Source: VRUE01 sp963762205
GTDB taxonomy: Bacteria; Actinomycetota; Thermoleophilia; Solirubrobacterales; 70-9
DNA: 64,000 nt
NCBI GenBank assembly: GCA_963762205.1
Contig: CAVXJZ010000003.1
Span: forward strand, 434,001-498,000
Direction: 5' to 3'
Of this stretch, positions 17,250-25,254 are shown one piece after another. How positions within the stretch are numbered: position 1 is the first letter of the stretch; each line of letters opens with the position of its first letter. The notes below the pieces were generated by a model. It did not search any database. It worked only from the letters and a program-made list of their open reading frames with translations, and was not told the DNA's origin. The position numbers and the translations under genes were made by a program.

Positions 17250-18986
17250 ATGAGAGCGGCCACGGTGGTGGCGGTGCTCATCGCGCCGCTGCTCGTCGGC
17301 AACGCGCGGGGCGCCGTCTCTCCAGAGCAGGAGGAGGTCCCGCGCTGCCACGGGGCGCGGGCGACGATCGTCGGCACCGACGGGCCGGACAGGCTGAAGG
17401 GCACGCCCGGCCGCGACGTGATCCTCGGCCTACTCGGCGACGACGAGATCATCGGCAGCCTCGGCAACGACATCATCTGCGGCGGGCCCGGCAGCGACCT
17501 GATTCACGGCGGCCGCGGCAACGACACCGTCGACGGCGGCGCCGGCGACTTCGACCGGGTGATCGGCGACCTCGGGGACGACCACGTGCTCGGCGGGCCC
17601 GGCGACGGAGACGAGGTCGCCGGCAGCCTCGGCATCGACACGGTCGGCGGTGGCGCCGGTGACGGCGACCTGGTCCACGGCGACTATGGCTACGACCGCA
17701 TGGACGGAGGCGCCGGCCGTGGTGACATCGCCTCCTTCGCGACCGACGTGGGGGCGGGCAGGGGCGGCGGCGTCAAGGTCTCCCTGCGCGATCACAAGGC
17801 CCGCGGCGACGGGCACGACAGGCTGTTTCGCTTCGAGAACCTCGAGGGCTCCGCCTTCGACGACATCCTGGTCGGCGACAAGGGCGCGAACGTGATCGAC
17901 GGCGGCCCCGGCGACGACACGCTGCGCGGCGGCGGCGGCCCCGACACGATCAACGGCGACCAGGGCTCCGACAGCTGCAAGGGGGGGCAGGGCCGACGCA
18001 CCTCCTGCGGGACCGAGCGGCGCCCGAAGGCCTCCGCCTACGTCGAGGTCGACGCAACCGCCGGCGGCGGCGGCGGGCTGGCGATCGTCGGCGGCGGCGG
18101 CCCCGACCATTTCGCCGTCGCCTACGACGCGACGGCCGACGTGTTCGGGGTCAGCGCCCGCAAGGGGATCGCGATCGGCCCCGGCTGCAGCCGGCCCGGC
18201 GGCAGCCCGACGCAGGTCAGCTGCTCCCTCGGCGGGCCCGCCCGCTGGCTGATGGCCGACCTCGGCCCCGGCGACGACAGCCTGCGGGTGCTCGGCTCGC
18301 TGGCGGCCGTCGGCTTCGTCCGCCTCGCCGGTGGCACCGGCGACGACACGATCAAAGGCGGCCCCGAGGACGATCTGATCGAGGCCGGCTTCGGCGCCGA
18401 CCGCCTCTATGGCGGCGCCGGCTCCGACGGGCTGATCGGCAGCACGCCGGGCCCGACCTTCCTCTACGGCGGGGCCAATGGCGACCTGCTGGCCGCGGGG
18501 GGCGGTTGCGCCGGTGGCCGGATCGTCGGCGGGCCCGGACGCGACGACGCCTCCTTCGCGGAGACGCAGGCGCACCCGGGCCTGCTCTACGTGTCCTTCC
18601 CCAAGGGCAGGGCATGGATCGACGAGGTTCCGGGCTGCAACCCGGTGCGACTGGCCCGCTCGAACGAGGACATGGAGGGGTCGTTCGACAACGACGTCCT
18701 GATCGGCGACGGCAGCCGCAACGCGATTCTCGGCCAGCCCGGGGTCGACCGCATCTACGGCGGCGGCGGCGAAGACATCCTCGACGCCCGCGACGGCTTC
18801 CGCGACGCCGCGATCCAGTGCGCGCGGGGCCCGCGGATCGTGGAGGGCTCGCGGTTGCGGGCGGCGGCGAAGGGGCACGCCTTCGTCGACCCCTTCGATC
18901 CGCAGCCGGTGAGCTGTGGCGAGACGACCGTCGGCCACCCGGTCAAGGGCCTCGGCAAGTCGGCCGGGCGCAACCCCAGCCAATAG
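17250..18986 (+). CDS. secreted RTX-like calcium-binding repeat protein
   Basis: 578 residues from ATG 17250 (584 from ATG 17232). A signal peptide MRAATVVAVLIAPLLVGNAR precedes a Cys-containing start, then at least a dozen GGxGxDxxx nonapeptides in three clusters: GLLGDDEIIGSLGNDIICGG onward, GDKGANVIDGGPGDDTLRGG, and GGTGDDTIKGGPEDDLIEAG, with another near the C-terminus. Such repeats form Ca-bound parallel beta-rolls outside the cell. Non-repeat blocks (about residues 265-360 and 435-495) separate them. No type I secretion genes are nearby and an N-terminal signal is present, so Sec export is likelier than RTX-toxin export. Ligand and role are unknown. Confidence 0.85.
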   Translation: MRAATVVAVLIAPLLVGNARGAVSPEQEEVPRCHGARATIVGTDGPDRLKGTPGRDVILGLLGDDEIIGSLGNDIICGGPGSDLIHGGRGNDTVDGGAGDFDRVIGDLGDDHVLGGPGDGDEVAGSLGIDTVGGGAGDGDLVHGDYGYDRMDGGAGRGDIASFATDVGAGRGGGVKVSLRDHKARGDGHDRLFRFENLEGSAFDDILVGDKGANVIDGGPGDDTLRGGGGPDTINGDQGSDSCKGGQGRRTSCGTERRPKASAYVEVDATAGGGGGLAIVGGGGPDHFAVAYDATADVFGVSARKGIAIGPGCSRPGGSPTQVSCSLGGPARWLMADLGPGDDSLRVLGSLAAVGFVRLAGGTGDDTIKGGPEDDLIEAGFGADRLYGGAGSDGLIGSTPGPTFLYGGANGDLLAAGGGCAGGRIVGGPGRDDASFAETQAHPGLLYVSFPKGRAWIDEVPGCNPVRLARSNEDMEGSFDNDVLIGDGSRNAILGQPGVDRIYGGGGEDILDARDGFRDAAIQCARGPRIVEGSRLRAAAKGHAFVDPFDPQPVSCGETTVGHPVKGLGKSAGRNPSQ

Positions 18987-18989
18987 GCT
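18984..18989 (+). promoter_or_regulatory. TANNNT -10 box, leaderless small operon
   Basis: TAGGCT ends 6 nt before ATG 18996. Its first three bases are the stop codon of the RTX-like gene. No Shine-Dalgarno precedes the ATG, so a leaderless start is likely. Confidence 0.5.
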
Positions 18990-18995
18990 TTGGCA

Positions 18996-19181
18996 ATGGA
19001 GCGGAGCGCCAGCCCCGACGAGGCGGCCGCGATCGCGGCGGCGATCGAGCGGTTCCTCGCCGAGACGACACCCGGGGCACCGGTCGCCGAGAGCGTCGAT
19101 CCGTGGACGCGGGCGGCGCTGCTCGAGGGTGTCGGCGCGCAAAGTGTGACGATCAAGGACCTGGAAGGTGGTGTGCGATGA
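18996..19181 (+). CDS. 61-aa protein resembling acyl-CoA carboxylase epsilon subunits
   Basis: Sequence MERSASPDEAAAIAAAIERF, then a short Thr/Pro/Ala linker and DPWTRAALLEGVG. The P-x-E-x-A-A-I-x-A-A helix plus a downstream Trp is the pattern of the small ACC epsilon (AccE) family that helps assemble actinobacterial biotin-dependent carboxylases. The match rests on pattern alone and is tentative. Its stop overlaps the dodecin start (ATGA), and a carboxylase alpha chain is encoded 9 kb away. Confidence 0.55.
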   Translation: MERSASPDEAAAIAAAIERFLAETTPGAPVAESVDPWTRAALLEGVGAQSVTIKDLEGGVR

Positions 19182-19387
19182 CCGTCGTGAAGATCATCGA
19201 GCTGGTCGGAAGCTCAAAGACGTCGACCGACGACGCCGCGCGGCAGGCGCTCGCCCAGGCGCAGGGGACCCTGCGCAACGTCCGCGCGGTGGACATCGTC
19301 TCGACCGGGATCCGCGGCGAGAACCTCGACGAGTACCGCGCGCACGTCCGGGTCGCCTTCCTGATCGAGGGGACCGAGGTTGACTGA
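19178..19387 (+). CDS. dodecin family flavin-binding protein
   Basis: 69 residues, MTVVKIIELVGSSKTSTDDA then AQGTLRNVRAVDIVSTGIRG and the strand YRAHVRVAFLIEG. This is the dodecin layout: a helix between three strands that builds a 12-mer storing or buffering flavin or CoA. Length is standard. Translation is probably coupled at both ends: ATGA with the upstream small gene and an 8-nt overlap with the rhodanese gene. Confidence 0.87.
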   Translation: MTVVKIIELVGSSKTSTDDAARQALAQAQGTLRNVRAVDIVSTGIRGENLDEYRAHVRVAFLIEGTEVD

Positions 19388-19787
19388 GGAGGCTCCGGGG
19401 GGCGGGGCGAAGGAGGTCACCCGCGACGAGGCGCAGGCGCTGCTCGAGGCCGGAGCCCAGCTGGTCGACGTGCGCGGCGCCCACGAGTGGGAGGCCGGCC
19501 GCATCGCCGGCGCCACGCACCTGCCCCTGGAGGAGCTCACCGGGCGCAGCGCCGAGCTCGACCCCGAGCGCCCGGTCGTCCTCTACTGCCGGGGTGGCAA
19601 CCGATCCTCGATGGCCGCCGAGGCGCTCGCGGGGGCGGGCTTCGACGCGGTCAAGCTCAGCGAGGGGATCGTCGGCTGGCAGGAGGCCGGCCTCGAGCTC
19701 GACCCGGAGGACGGCTACGTCGCCGAGTCGGGCGGGGCCGCGTCGATCCTCCAGGCACGGAAAAGGGCCGGAGCGCGGAGCGATTGA
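19380..19787 (+). CDS. rhodanese-like sulfurtransferase
   Basis: 135 residues from TTG 19380, preceded by GAGGGG. Single rhodanese domain: LVDVRGAHEWEAGRIAGATH (CDC25-like entry motif) and the active-site loop YCRGGNRSS with nucleophile Cys70, which carries the persulfide. A C-terminal tail of about 25 residues follows. It overlaps dodecin and lies just upstream of the sulfate-reduction genes, so a role in sulfur handling is reasonable but not proven. The stop falls within a dispersed 58-bp repeat. Confidence 0.85.
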   Translation: MTEEAPGGGAKEVTRDEAQALLEAGAQLVDVRGAHEWEAGRIAGATHLPLEELTGRSAELDPERPVVLYCRGGNRSSMAAEALAGAGFDAVKLSEGIVGWQEAGLELDPEDGYVAESGGAASILQARKRAGARSD

Positions 19788-19830
19788 GCGAGATCTCCGC
19801 TGATGATGAGCGCGATTGAGCGAAGCGCGA
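19773..19830 (+). repeat. 58-bp dispersed repeat, copy 2
   Basis: Starts GCGCGGAGCGATTGAGCGAG and ends with GAGCGAAGCGCGA. Its first 15 bases are the last bases of the rhodanese gene; the rest lies in the gap before sulfite reductase. It aligns gap-free to copies at 15660 and 22453. Confidence 0.8.
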
Positions 19831-19873
19831 CCCTGATCCAGGGCTAAATACCCTAATCCCTGTCAGGTTTTGC

Positions 19874-19879
19874 TATTTT
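19874..19879 (+). promoter_or_regulatory. TANNNT -10 box, leaderless sulfite reductase
   Basis: TATTTT, 7 nt before GTG 19887, within an unusually AT-rich patch (19844-19880). A CCCTG-ATC-CAGGG hairpin (19831-19843) precedes it and may end the rhodanese transcript. No Shine-Dalgarno is present. Confidence 0.5.
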
Positions 19880-19886
19880 CACCTTC

Positions 19887-21719
19887 GTGGAGGTGGTCGT
19901 AGACGCGGACAAGCAGCAGCCCGGCAAGGGCCGCGCCGGCACGCTCGAGAACCCCGAGACCTACGCGAACGTGCCGGGGAACGTGATCCCGATCATCGAG
20001 CGCGAGTTCGACGACTTCGACAACGAAGCCGAGAAGTTCCTCTCCGGCGAGCTCGCCGAGGACCAGTTCATCGGCTTCCGCCTCAAACAGGGCGTCTACG
20101 GCCAGCGCCAGCCCGACGTCCAGATGGTCCGGGTCAAGCTCCCCTACGGCGGCGTCACCCCGGAGCAGATGGACGCCTTCGCCAGCGTGGTCGAGAAATA
20201 CGCCCCGCTGGACAAGGGCCACATCACGACCCGCCAGAACATCCAGATCCACCACGTGCCGCTGCCCGACATGGAGCTGCTGCTGCGCGAGATCGCCGAG
20301 GTCGGGCTCTCCTCGCGCGAGGGCTGCGGCAACACGGTCCGCAACGTCACCGGCGATCCCTGGGCGGGCGTCGCCCCCGACGAGGTCTTCGACCCGACGC
20401 CCTACGCCGGCGCCTACGTCCGCTACTTCGTCCGCCACCCGACCACGCAGCTGATGCCGCGCAAGATCAAGACCGCCTTCACCGGCTCCGACGAGGACCG
20501 GGCGATCACCGGCATCCACGACATCGCATTCCTCTCCCGCGAAAGGGACGGGGTCAGGGGATTCGAGGTCCGGGTCGGCGGCGGCACCTCGATCATGGCC
20601 CGCATAGCGCCGACCCTCTACGAGTTCGTCGAGGCCGACAACGGCGACTACCTCAAGGTCTCCGAGGCGGTGCTGAGGATCTTCGACCGGCAGGAGTGGC
20701 TCCGCGTCAACCGCGCCCGGGCCCGAATCAAGGTGCTCGTCGACAAGATCGGGATCGACGCCTTCCGCGAGCTGGTCGACGAGGAGCTCGAGGGCGACTG
20801 GGCGCAGGAGCGCGACTTCGACGTCGAGCGGCTGCGCTTCGACGACGAGGAGGAGGCGAACGCCCCCGCCGAGCCGGCCGCGGCCGCCTCGCCCAACGGC
20901 GACCGCAGCGAGTTCGATCGCTTCGTCGAAGCCAACGTCCAGGCGCAGCGCCAGGAGGGCTTCTCGGCGGTCGAGGTGAAGATCACCCGCGGCGACCTCA
21001 CGCCGGAGCAGTTCCGCGGCCTGGCCGCGATCATGCGCGACTTCACCGGCGGCTACGCGCGCAGCACCGTGCAGCAGAACCTCGTCCTGCGCTGGGTCCG
21101 CGACGGCGCCCTCTACGACGTCTGGCAGCGGCTCACCGAGCTCGGCCTCGGCGAGGCCGGCCCGCGCGAGATCAGCGACGTGGTCAGCTGCCCCGGCACC
21201 GACAGCTGCAAACTCGGCATCACCAGCTCGATGGGCCTGAACCGGGCGATCAAGGAGCGGGTCGAGGAGATGGAGATCTCCGATGCGCTGACCAAGCGCA
21301 TCCACATCAAGATGAGCGGCTGCCCAAACGGATGCAGCCAGCACCACATCGCCAACATCGGCTTCTACGGCGCCTCGCTGAAGGTCGGCGAGCGGCAGAT
21401 GCCCGCCTACATCCCGCACCTCGGCGGCAACTACCAGGGCGGCGAGGTCGTCTTCGGCAAGCGGCTCAAATCGCGGCTGCCCGCTAAACGCGTCCCGGAG
21501 GCGGTCGAGCGCTGGATCAGGCTCTACGAGAGCGAGCGCGCCGATGGCGAGGAGTTCAACGACTTCGCCGAGCGGATCGGCGCCGAGCGCTTCGAAGAGG
21601 AGGTCAAGGAGCTGACTCTGCCCTCCGAGTTCAGCCTCGAGACGATGCAGCAGTTCATCGACTGGAACCGCTCCAGCCCCTACAAGGTCGAGCGCGGGGA
21701 GGGGGAGTGCGCGATATGA
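19887..21719 (+). CDS. sir: assimilatory sulfite reductase (siroheme, ferredoxin type)
   Basis: 610 residues from GTG 19887. Two-repeat siroheme [4Fe-4S] reductase giving sulfide from sulfite. DKGHITTRQNIQIHHVPL and REGCGNTVRNVTGDP are the first-repeat signature. The cluster/siroheme cysteines are Cys435 and Cys441 (SCPGTDSCKLG) and Cys479 and Cys483 (MSGCPNGCSQHH). Nitrite reductases of the NirA type share this architecture; neighbours encoding APS reductase, ATP sulfurylase and APS kinase favour sulfite. The stop overlaps the next ATG (ATGA at 21716-21719). Confidence 0.92.
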   Translation: MEVVVDADKQQPGKGRAGTLENPETYANVPGNVIPIIEREFDDFDNEAEKFLSGELAEDQFIGFRLKQGVYGQRQPDVQMVRVKLPYGGVTPEQMDAFASVVEKYAPLDKGHITTRQNIQIHHVPLPDMELLLREIAEVGLSSREGCGNTVRNVTGDPWAGVAPDEVFDPTPYAGAYVRYFVRHPTTQLMPRKIKTAFTGSDEDRAITGIHDIAFLSRERDGVRGFEVRVGGGTSIMARIAPTLYEFVEADNGDYLKVSEAVLRIFDRQEWLRVNRARARIKVLVDKIGIDAFRELVDEELEGDWAQERDFDVERLRFDDEEEANAPAEPAAAASPNGDRSEFDRFVEANVQAQRQEGFSAVEVKITRGDLTPEQFRGLAAIMRDFTGGYARSTVQQNLVLRWVRDGALYDVWQRLTELGLGEAGPREISDVVSCPGTDSCKLGITSSMGLNRAIKERVEEMEISDALTKRIHIKMSGCPNGCSQHHIANIGFYGASLKVGERQMPAYIPHLGGNYQGGEVVFGKRLKSRLPAKRVPEAVERWIRLYESERADGEEFNDFAERIGAERFEEEVKELTLPSEFSLETMQQFIDWNRSSPYKVERGEGECAI

Positions 21720-22405
21720 ACCCCGTCGCACTGGAGATCGACGCGGAGGCGGTTGCGGCCGACCTCGAGGAGCGCTCTGCCCCCGAGGCGATCGAGTGGA
21801 TGTTCGAGCAGTTCGGCCAGGACCACTACATCGCCTGCTCGTTCCAGAAAACGAGCTCGGTCACCGCGCACATGGCGACCCGGATCAACCCCGAGGCCCG
21901 CTTCTTCTACCTCGACACCGACGTTCTCTTCAAAGAGACCTACGAGACGCGCGACCGGCTCGCCGAGCACCTCGGCATCGAGTTCGACCGCTTCCACAAC
22001 CTGACCCTCGAGGAGCAGGCCGAGCAGTACGGCGACGAGCTCTGGAAGAGCGATCCCGACTCCTGCTGCGGTTTGCGCAAGGTGGAGCCGATGCGCCGCG
22101 CCCTCTCTTCCGTAGACTGCTGGGCCGCCGGTGTCCGCCGCGGAGATTCCAGCAGTCGTTCCAAGACGCCGAAGCTCGGCTGGGACAAGAAATTCGACCT
22201 CTGGAAGCTGAACCCCCTCGCGGACTGGTCCGAGCGCGACGTCTGGAACTACATCCGTGAGCACCACCTCCCGTACAACCCCCTCCACGACCACGGCTAC
22301 CCGTCGATCGGCTGCACGCACTGCACGAAGCCGGTCGGGCCGGGCGGCTCGCCCCGCGACGGCCGCTGGGCGGGCCTGTCGAAGTCCGAGTGCGGGATCA
22401 ACTAG
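21716..22405 (+). CDS. cysH: APS reductase (iron-sulfur CysH)
   Basis: 229 residues. Reduces adenylyl sulfate to sulfite with thioredoxin. CSFQKTSSVTAHMA is the P-loop-like start, FFYLDTDVLFKETYETRD the substrate loop. Cys117-Cys118 (SCCGLRK) and Cys200/Cys203 (GCTHCTKP) are the [4Fe-4S] ligands that distinguish APS from PAPS reductases; ECGIN at the C-terminus carries the catalytic Cys. The ATG overlaps the sulfite-reductase stop, with GGGGAG upstream. A small GGCAC-GGGA-GTGCC hairpin (22405-22418) follows the stop. Confidence 0.93.
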   Translation: MNPVALEIDAEAVAADLEERSAPEAIEWMFEQFGQDHYIACSFQKTSSVTAHMATRINPEARFFYLDTDVLFKETYETRDRLAEHLGIEFDRFHNLTLEEQAEQYGDELWKSDPDSCCGLRKVEPMRRALSSVDCWAAGVRRGDSSSRSKTPKLGWDKKFDLWKLNPLADWSERDVWNYIREHHLPYNPLHDHGYPSIGCTHCTKPVGPGGSPRDGRWAGLSKSECGIN

Positions 22406-22452
22406 GCACGGGAGTGCCGCCCCCCGGAAGCATCTGCTGAGATTCCAGCCGA

Positions 22453-22510
22453 GCGCGGAACGAGCGAGCGAGATTTCCGGTGTCCATGAACGCGAACGAG
22501 CGAAGCGCGA
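22453..22510 (+). repeat. 58-bp dispersed repeat, copy 3
   Basis: Starts GCGCGGAACGAGCGAGCGAG and ends with GAGCGAAGCGCGA. It occupies most of the gap between cysH and sat and ends 9 bp before the sat start, so it forms the sat 5' region. Gap-free alignment to 15660 and 19773. Confidence 0.8.
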
Positions 22511-22519
22511 AAGGTATTG

Positions 22520-23596
22520 ATGAGCGAGACGATGACCGAGCTTTCCCTGACACTTGACGAGCGCCACACGGCCGACTTCGAGATGATCGGCAACGGCGGC
22601 TTCGCGCCGCTGTCCGGCTTCCAGGGCTCCGCCGACTGGGAGCGCGTCTGCGCCGAGATGCGCACCGCCGATGGCGACTACTGGCCGATTCCGATCACGC
22701 TGGCAACCGACCTCGAGTGCGAGGTCGGTGACGTCGTGGCGCTCTCCAGCGACGAAGGCAAGCCCTTGGGCCGGATCACGGTCGAGGAGATCTGGGAGCG
22801 CGACGCGCGCAGCGAGGCGGAGCGCGTCTACGGCACCGCCGACGAGGCCCACCCCGGCGTCGCCGCGATCTACGAGGAGGGGAGCCGCTGCATCGCCGGC
22901 CCGATCGAGGTCGACGCGCTGCCGGACCACGAGGAGGCGTTCATGCGCCGCTACCTGACCCCGGCCGAGACCAGGGCGGAGTTCGAGAAGCGCGGCTGGA
23001 AGCGGATCGTCGCCTTCCAGACGCGCAACCCGATCCACCGCGCCCACGAGTACCTGACCAAGGCGGCGCTGGAGACCTGCGACGGGCTCTTCATCCACCC
23101 GCTGATCGGCAAGACCAAGGCCGGCGACATCCCCGCCGACGTGCGCATGCGCTGCTACGAGGTGCTGATGGAGAAGTACTACCCGAGCGACCGGGTGATG
23201 CTCGGCGTGAAGCCGGCGAAGATGCACTACGCGGGCCCGCGCGAGGCGGTCCTGCACGCGATCGTCCGCCGCAACTACGGCGCCACGCACTTCATCGTCG
23301 GGCGCGACCACGCCGGCGCCGGCGACTACTACGGCACCTACGACGCGCAGAAGATCTTCGACGAGATCGACATCGAAGAGCTCGGCATCGAGCCGTTGAT
23401 GTTCGAGCACACCTTCTGGTGTAACGAGTGCGAGGGGCTTGCCTCGAACAAGACCTGCCCGCACGACCAAGAGGCGCGCCTCTTCCTCTCCGGAACCAAG
23501 GTCCGCGAGATGCTCGGCAACGGCGAAAGGCCGCCGCACGAGTTCTCGCGCGACGAGGTCGCCGACATCCTGATCGACGCTTACAAGGAGGATTGA
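22520..23596 (+). CDS. sat: ATP sulfurylase
   Basis: 358 residues from ATG 22520 with AAAGG upstream. Makes adenylyl sulfate from ATP and sulfate. FQTRNPIHRAHEYLTK contains the QxRNPxHxxH nucleotide motif, and FIVGRDHAGAGDYYG the GRDHAG motif. FWCNECEGLASNKTCPH has extra Cys residues seen in many single-chain Sat proteins and may bind metal. Single-domain type without an APS-kinase fusion, which matches the separate cysC six bases downstream. Confidence 0.95.
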   Translation: MSETMTELSLTLDERHTADFEMIGNGGFAPLSGFQGSADWERVCAEMRTADGDYWPIPITLATDLECEVGDVVALSSDEGKPLGRITVEEIWERDARSEAERVYGTADEAHPGVAAIYEEGSRCIAGPIEVDALPDHEEAFMRRYLTPAETRAEFEKRGWKRIVAFQTRNPIHRAHEYLTKAALETCDGLFIHPLIGKTKAGDIPADVRMRCYEVLMEKYYPSDRVMLGVKPAKMHYAGPREAVLHAIVRRNYGATHFIVGRDHAGAGDYYGTYDAQKIFDEIDIEELGIEPLMFEHTFWCNECEGLASNKTCPHDQEARLFLSGTKVREMLGNGERPPHEFSRDEVADILIDAYKED

Positions 23597-23601
23597 CACA
23601 C

Positions 23602-24156
23602 ATGGCTGGTGAGAAGGGCTTCACCCTCTGGTTCACCGGGCTCTCCGGGGCCGGCAAGACGACGATCTCGAGGCTGCTCGAGGGTCACCTGCGCGAGCGC
23701 GGCTCGAAGCTGGAGATCCTCGACGGCGACGTCATCCGCGAAAACCTCTCCAAGGGCCTGGGCTTCTCGAAAGAGGACCGGGACACGAACATCCGCCGCA
23801 TCGCGTTCGTCGCCGACCTGCTCAGCCGCAACGGCGTGCCGGTGATCACCGCGGCGATCTCCCCCTACGCGTCGATCCGCGGCGAGGCGCGCGAGCTGAT
23901 GGGCGAGCGCTTCATCGAGGTCTACGTCAATGCCTCTGTCGACACCTGCGCCGAGCGCGACGTCAAGGGCCTCTACAAGAAAGCCTTCGCCGGCGAGATC
24001 AAGGAATTCACCGGCGTCTCGGACCCCTACGAGGCGCCCGAGAACCCCGACGTCGTCTGCGAGACCGAAGGCGAATCGCCCGAGGAGTCGGCGGAGAAGC
24101 TGCTCGAGTACCTGGAGTCGCGGGACCTGATCCCGGCGCACGCGGTCACGGCCTGA
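23602..24156 (+). CDS. cysC: adenylylsulfate kinase
   Basis: 184 residues. Phosphorylates APS to PAPS. Walker A GLSGAGKTT near the N-terminus, the DGDVIRENLSKGLGFSKEDR substrate segment, and GLYKKAFAGEIKEFTGVSDP typical of CysC. AAGGAGGA lies 9 bp before the ATG, partly in the end of sat. Since the reductase here is APS-specific, PAPS is not needed for reduction and may serve sulfotransferases. Confidence 0.95.
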   Translation: MAGEKGFTLWFTGLSGAGKTTISRLLEGHLRERGSKLEILDGDVIRENLSKGLGFSKEDRDTNIRRIAFVADLLSRNGVPVITAAISPYASIRGEARELMGERFIEVYVNASVDTCAERDVKGLYKKAFAGEIKEFTGVSDPYEAPENPDVVCETEGESPEESAEKLLEYLESRDLIPAHAVTA

Positions 24157-24204
24157 TTGTCGGTAGCGGGGTGGGGAGGGGCCGGGCGGCCCCTCTCCGG
24201 ACTC

Positions 24205-24230
24205 GCCGCCCAGCCAATTGGCTGGGCGGC
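24205..24230. terminator. 26-bp perfect palindrome between convergent genes
   Basis: Arms 24205-24217 and 24218-24230 are fully complementary, centred on AATT. A second GC-rich hairpin (GGGGCC/GGCCCC, about 24179-24194) precedes it. Both lie between the end of cysC (plus) and the end of the DUF559 gene (minus), so a bidirectional terminator is likely, without a long U-run. Confidence 0.7.
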
Positions 24231-24271
24231 TCTGAGTATCCGCCCGTCGAGGGGCCACTCCGCCCCCTCTC

Positions 24272-25195
24272 TCACCGTGCGTTCGCGAAGCTGGCCGCGG
24301 TCGCGCGCAGGACGCGGAGCACGTGGGCGGCTTCGTGTCGGACCTGGCGGTGGGTGAAGCGGAGGGTCGCCAATCCCGCGGCGGTGTGAGCCTGGTCCCT
24401 GACGCGGTCGCGGGCCTGAGCGGACGGCGTGCGGTGGTAGCGGAGGCCGTCGGTCTCGACCACCAGTCCCAGGTCGGGCCAGAAGAAGTCAACCTTGAAG
24501 CCGTTGACCTCGACCTGGGTGGCTGGCGGCGGAAGTCCGGCGGCCGCGGCGATCGGCCGGAAGAGCCGCTCGAGCTCCGAGTCGGAGAGCCGAAACGTGT
24601 GCCGGTTCAGCAAAGAGCGGAGCGCCTTTACGCCGGGCTGGCCGGTGTGGCCCTCGAGGGAGACGAGGAGAGCCCCGGCATCGATGAGGCCGCGCTTGTC
24701 GGCGTCGTTCACCGTTCGCTCGAGCGCGGCCGGGCCGAGCAAGGTCGCCAGGTCCAGCACGGTGCGCGTCGGACCAGTCAGCGGCACTCCCCTCCAGGTC
24801 ACGACGTCCGCGCTGGGCAGCGAGGGGCGCCCGCGCACGTGGATGCCGCTTCGATGCCGCTTGACCGAGGCGCGACGGACGCTGACTTCGATCCGCTCGC
24901 CCTCATCGGCAATTCCCCATAGGGCCCCCGCGCTTCGATGGCTGAGCGCAGCTCCCTCTCCACATGCCAGGACCGCCGCCATCCAGCGGCCCTCGCGGGT
25001 GAGGTCCTGCCGGCCGACCGCGTACACGCCGCGATGAATGGGATGCAGACGTCCCTTTGCGATTCGATGCTCGATCGCGCTCGGTGTGAAGCCGAGCGTC
25101 AGCAGGTCGCGCCGGCTGACGACACCGTGCTGCCGGTGGGCCAGCGCCCAGGTCCGGGCGCTCCGCTCGTTCGCTCGGGACGTTGACCCCGCCAT
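24272..25195 (-). CDS. AbiEi-like N-terminal domain plus DUF559 nuclease-like domain
   Basis: 307 residues. The N-terminus (HGVVSRRDLLTLGFTPSAIE then HRIAKGRLHPIHRGVYAVG) looks like the winged-helix AbiEi-type antitoxin/regulator domain. The C-terminus (VNGFKVDFFWPDLGLVVETD, then GLRYHR and LRFTHRQV) matches the DUF559/Vsr-like PD-(D/E)xK fold. This family is widespread in actinobacteria, its function unsettled; no partner toxin is adjacent. The chosen ATG 25195 sits in the loop of a CCCCGC-CATA-GCGGGG hairpin. The frame is open further upstream, so the start is uncertain. Confidence 0.75.
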   Translation of the reverse strand: MAGSTSRANERSARTWALAHRQHGVVSRRDLLTLGFTPSAIEHRIAKGRLHPIHRGVYAVGRQDLTREGRWMAAVLACGEGAALSHRSAGALWGIADEGERIEVSVRRASVKRHRSGIHVRGRPSLPSADVVTWRGVPLTGPTRTVLDLATLLGPAALERTVNDADKRGLIDAGALLVSLEGHTGQPGVKALRSLLNRHTFRLSDSELERLFRPIAAAAGLPPPATQVEVNGFKVDFFWPDLGLVVETDGLRYHRTPSAQARDRVRDQAHTAAGLATLRFTHRQVRHEAAHVLRVLRATAASFANAR

Positions 25196-25254
25196 AGCGG
25201 GGTAAAAGGCCCGAGCGGCGCGATCTCTCCCCTGCCTGCTCCTTGCCCGGGGTG

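Noticed and set aside
19863..21731. 622-codon minus-strand frame opposite sulfite reductase
   Set aside because: Mirror frame caused by high GC at third positions; no motif, while the plus strand has all siroheme-reductase signatures.
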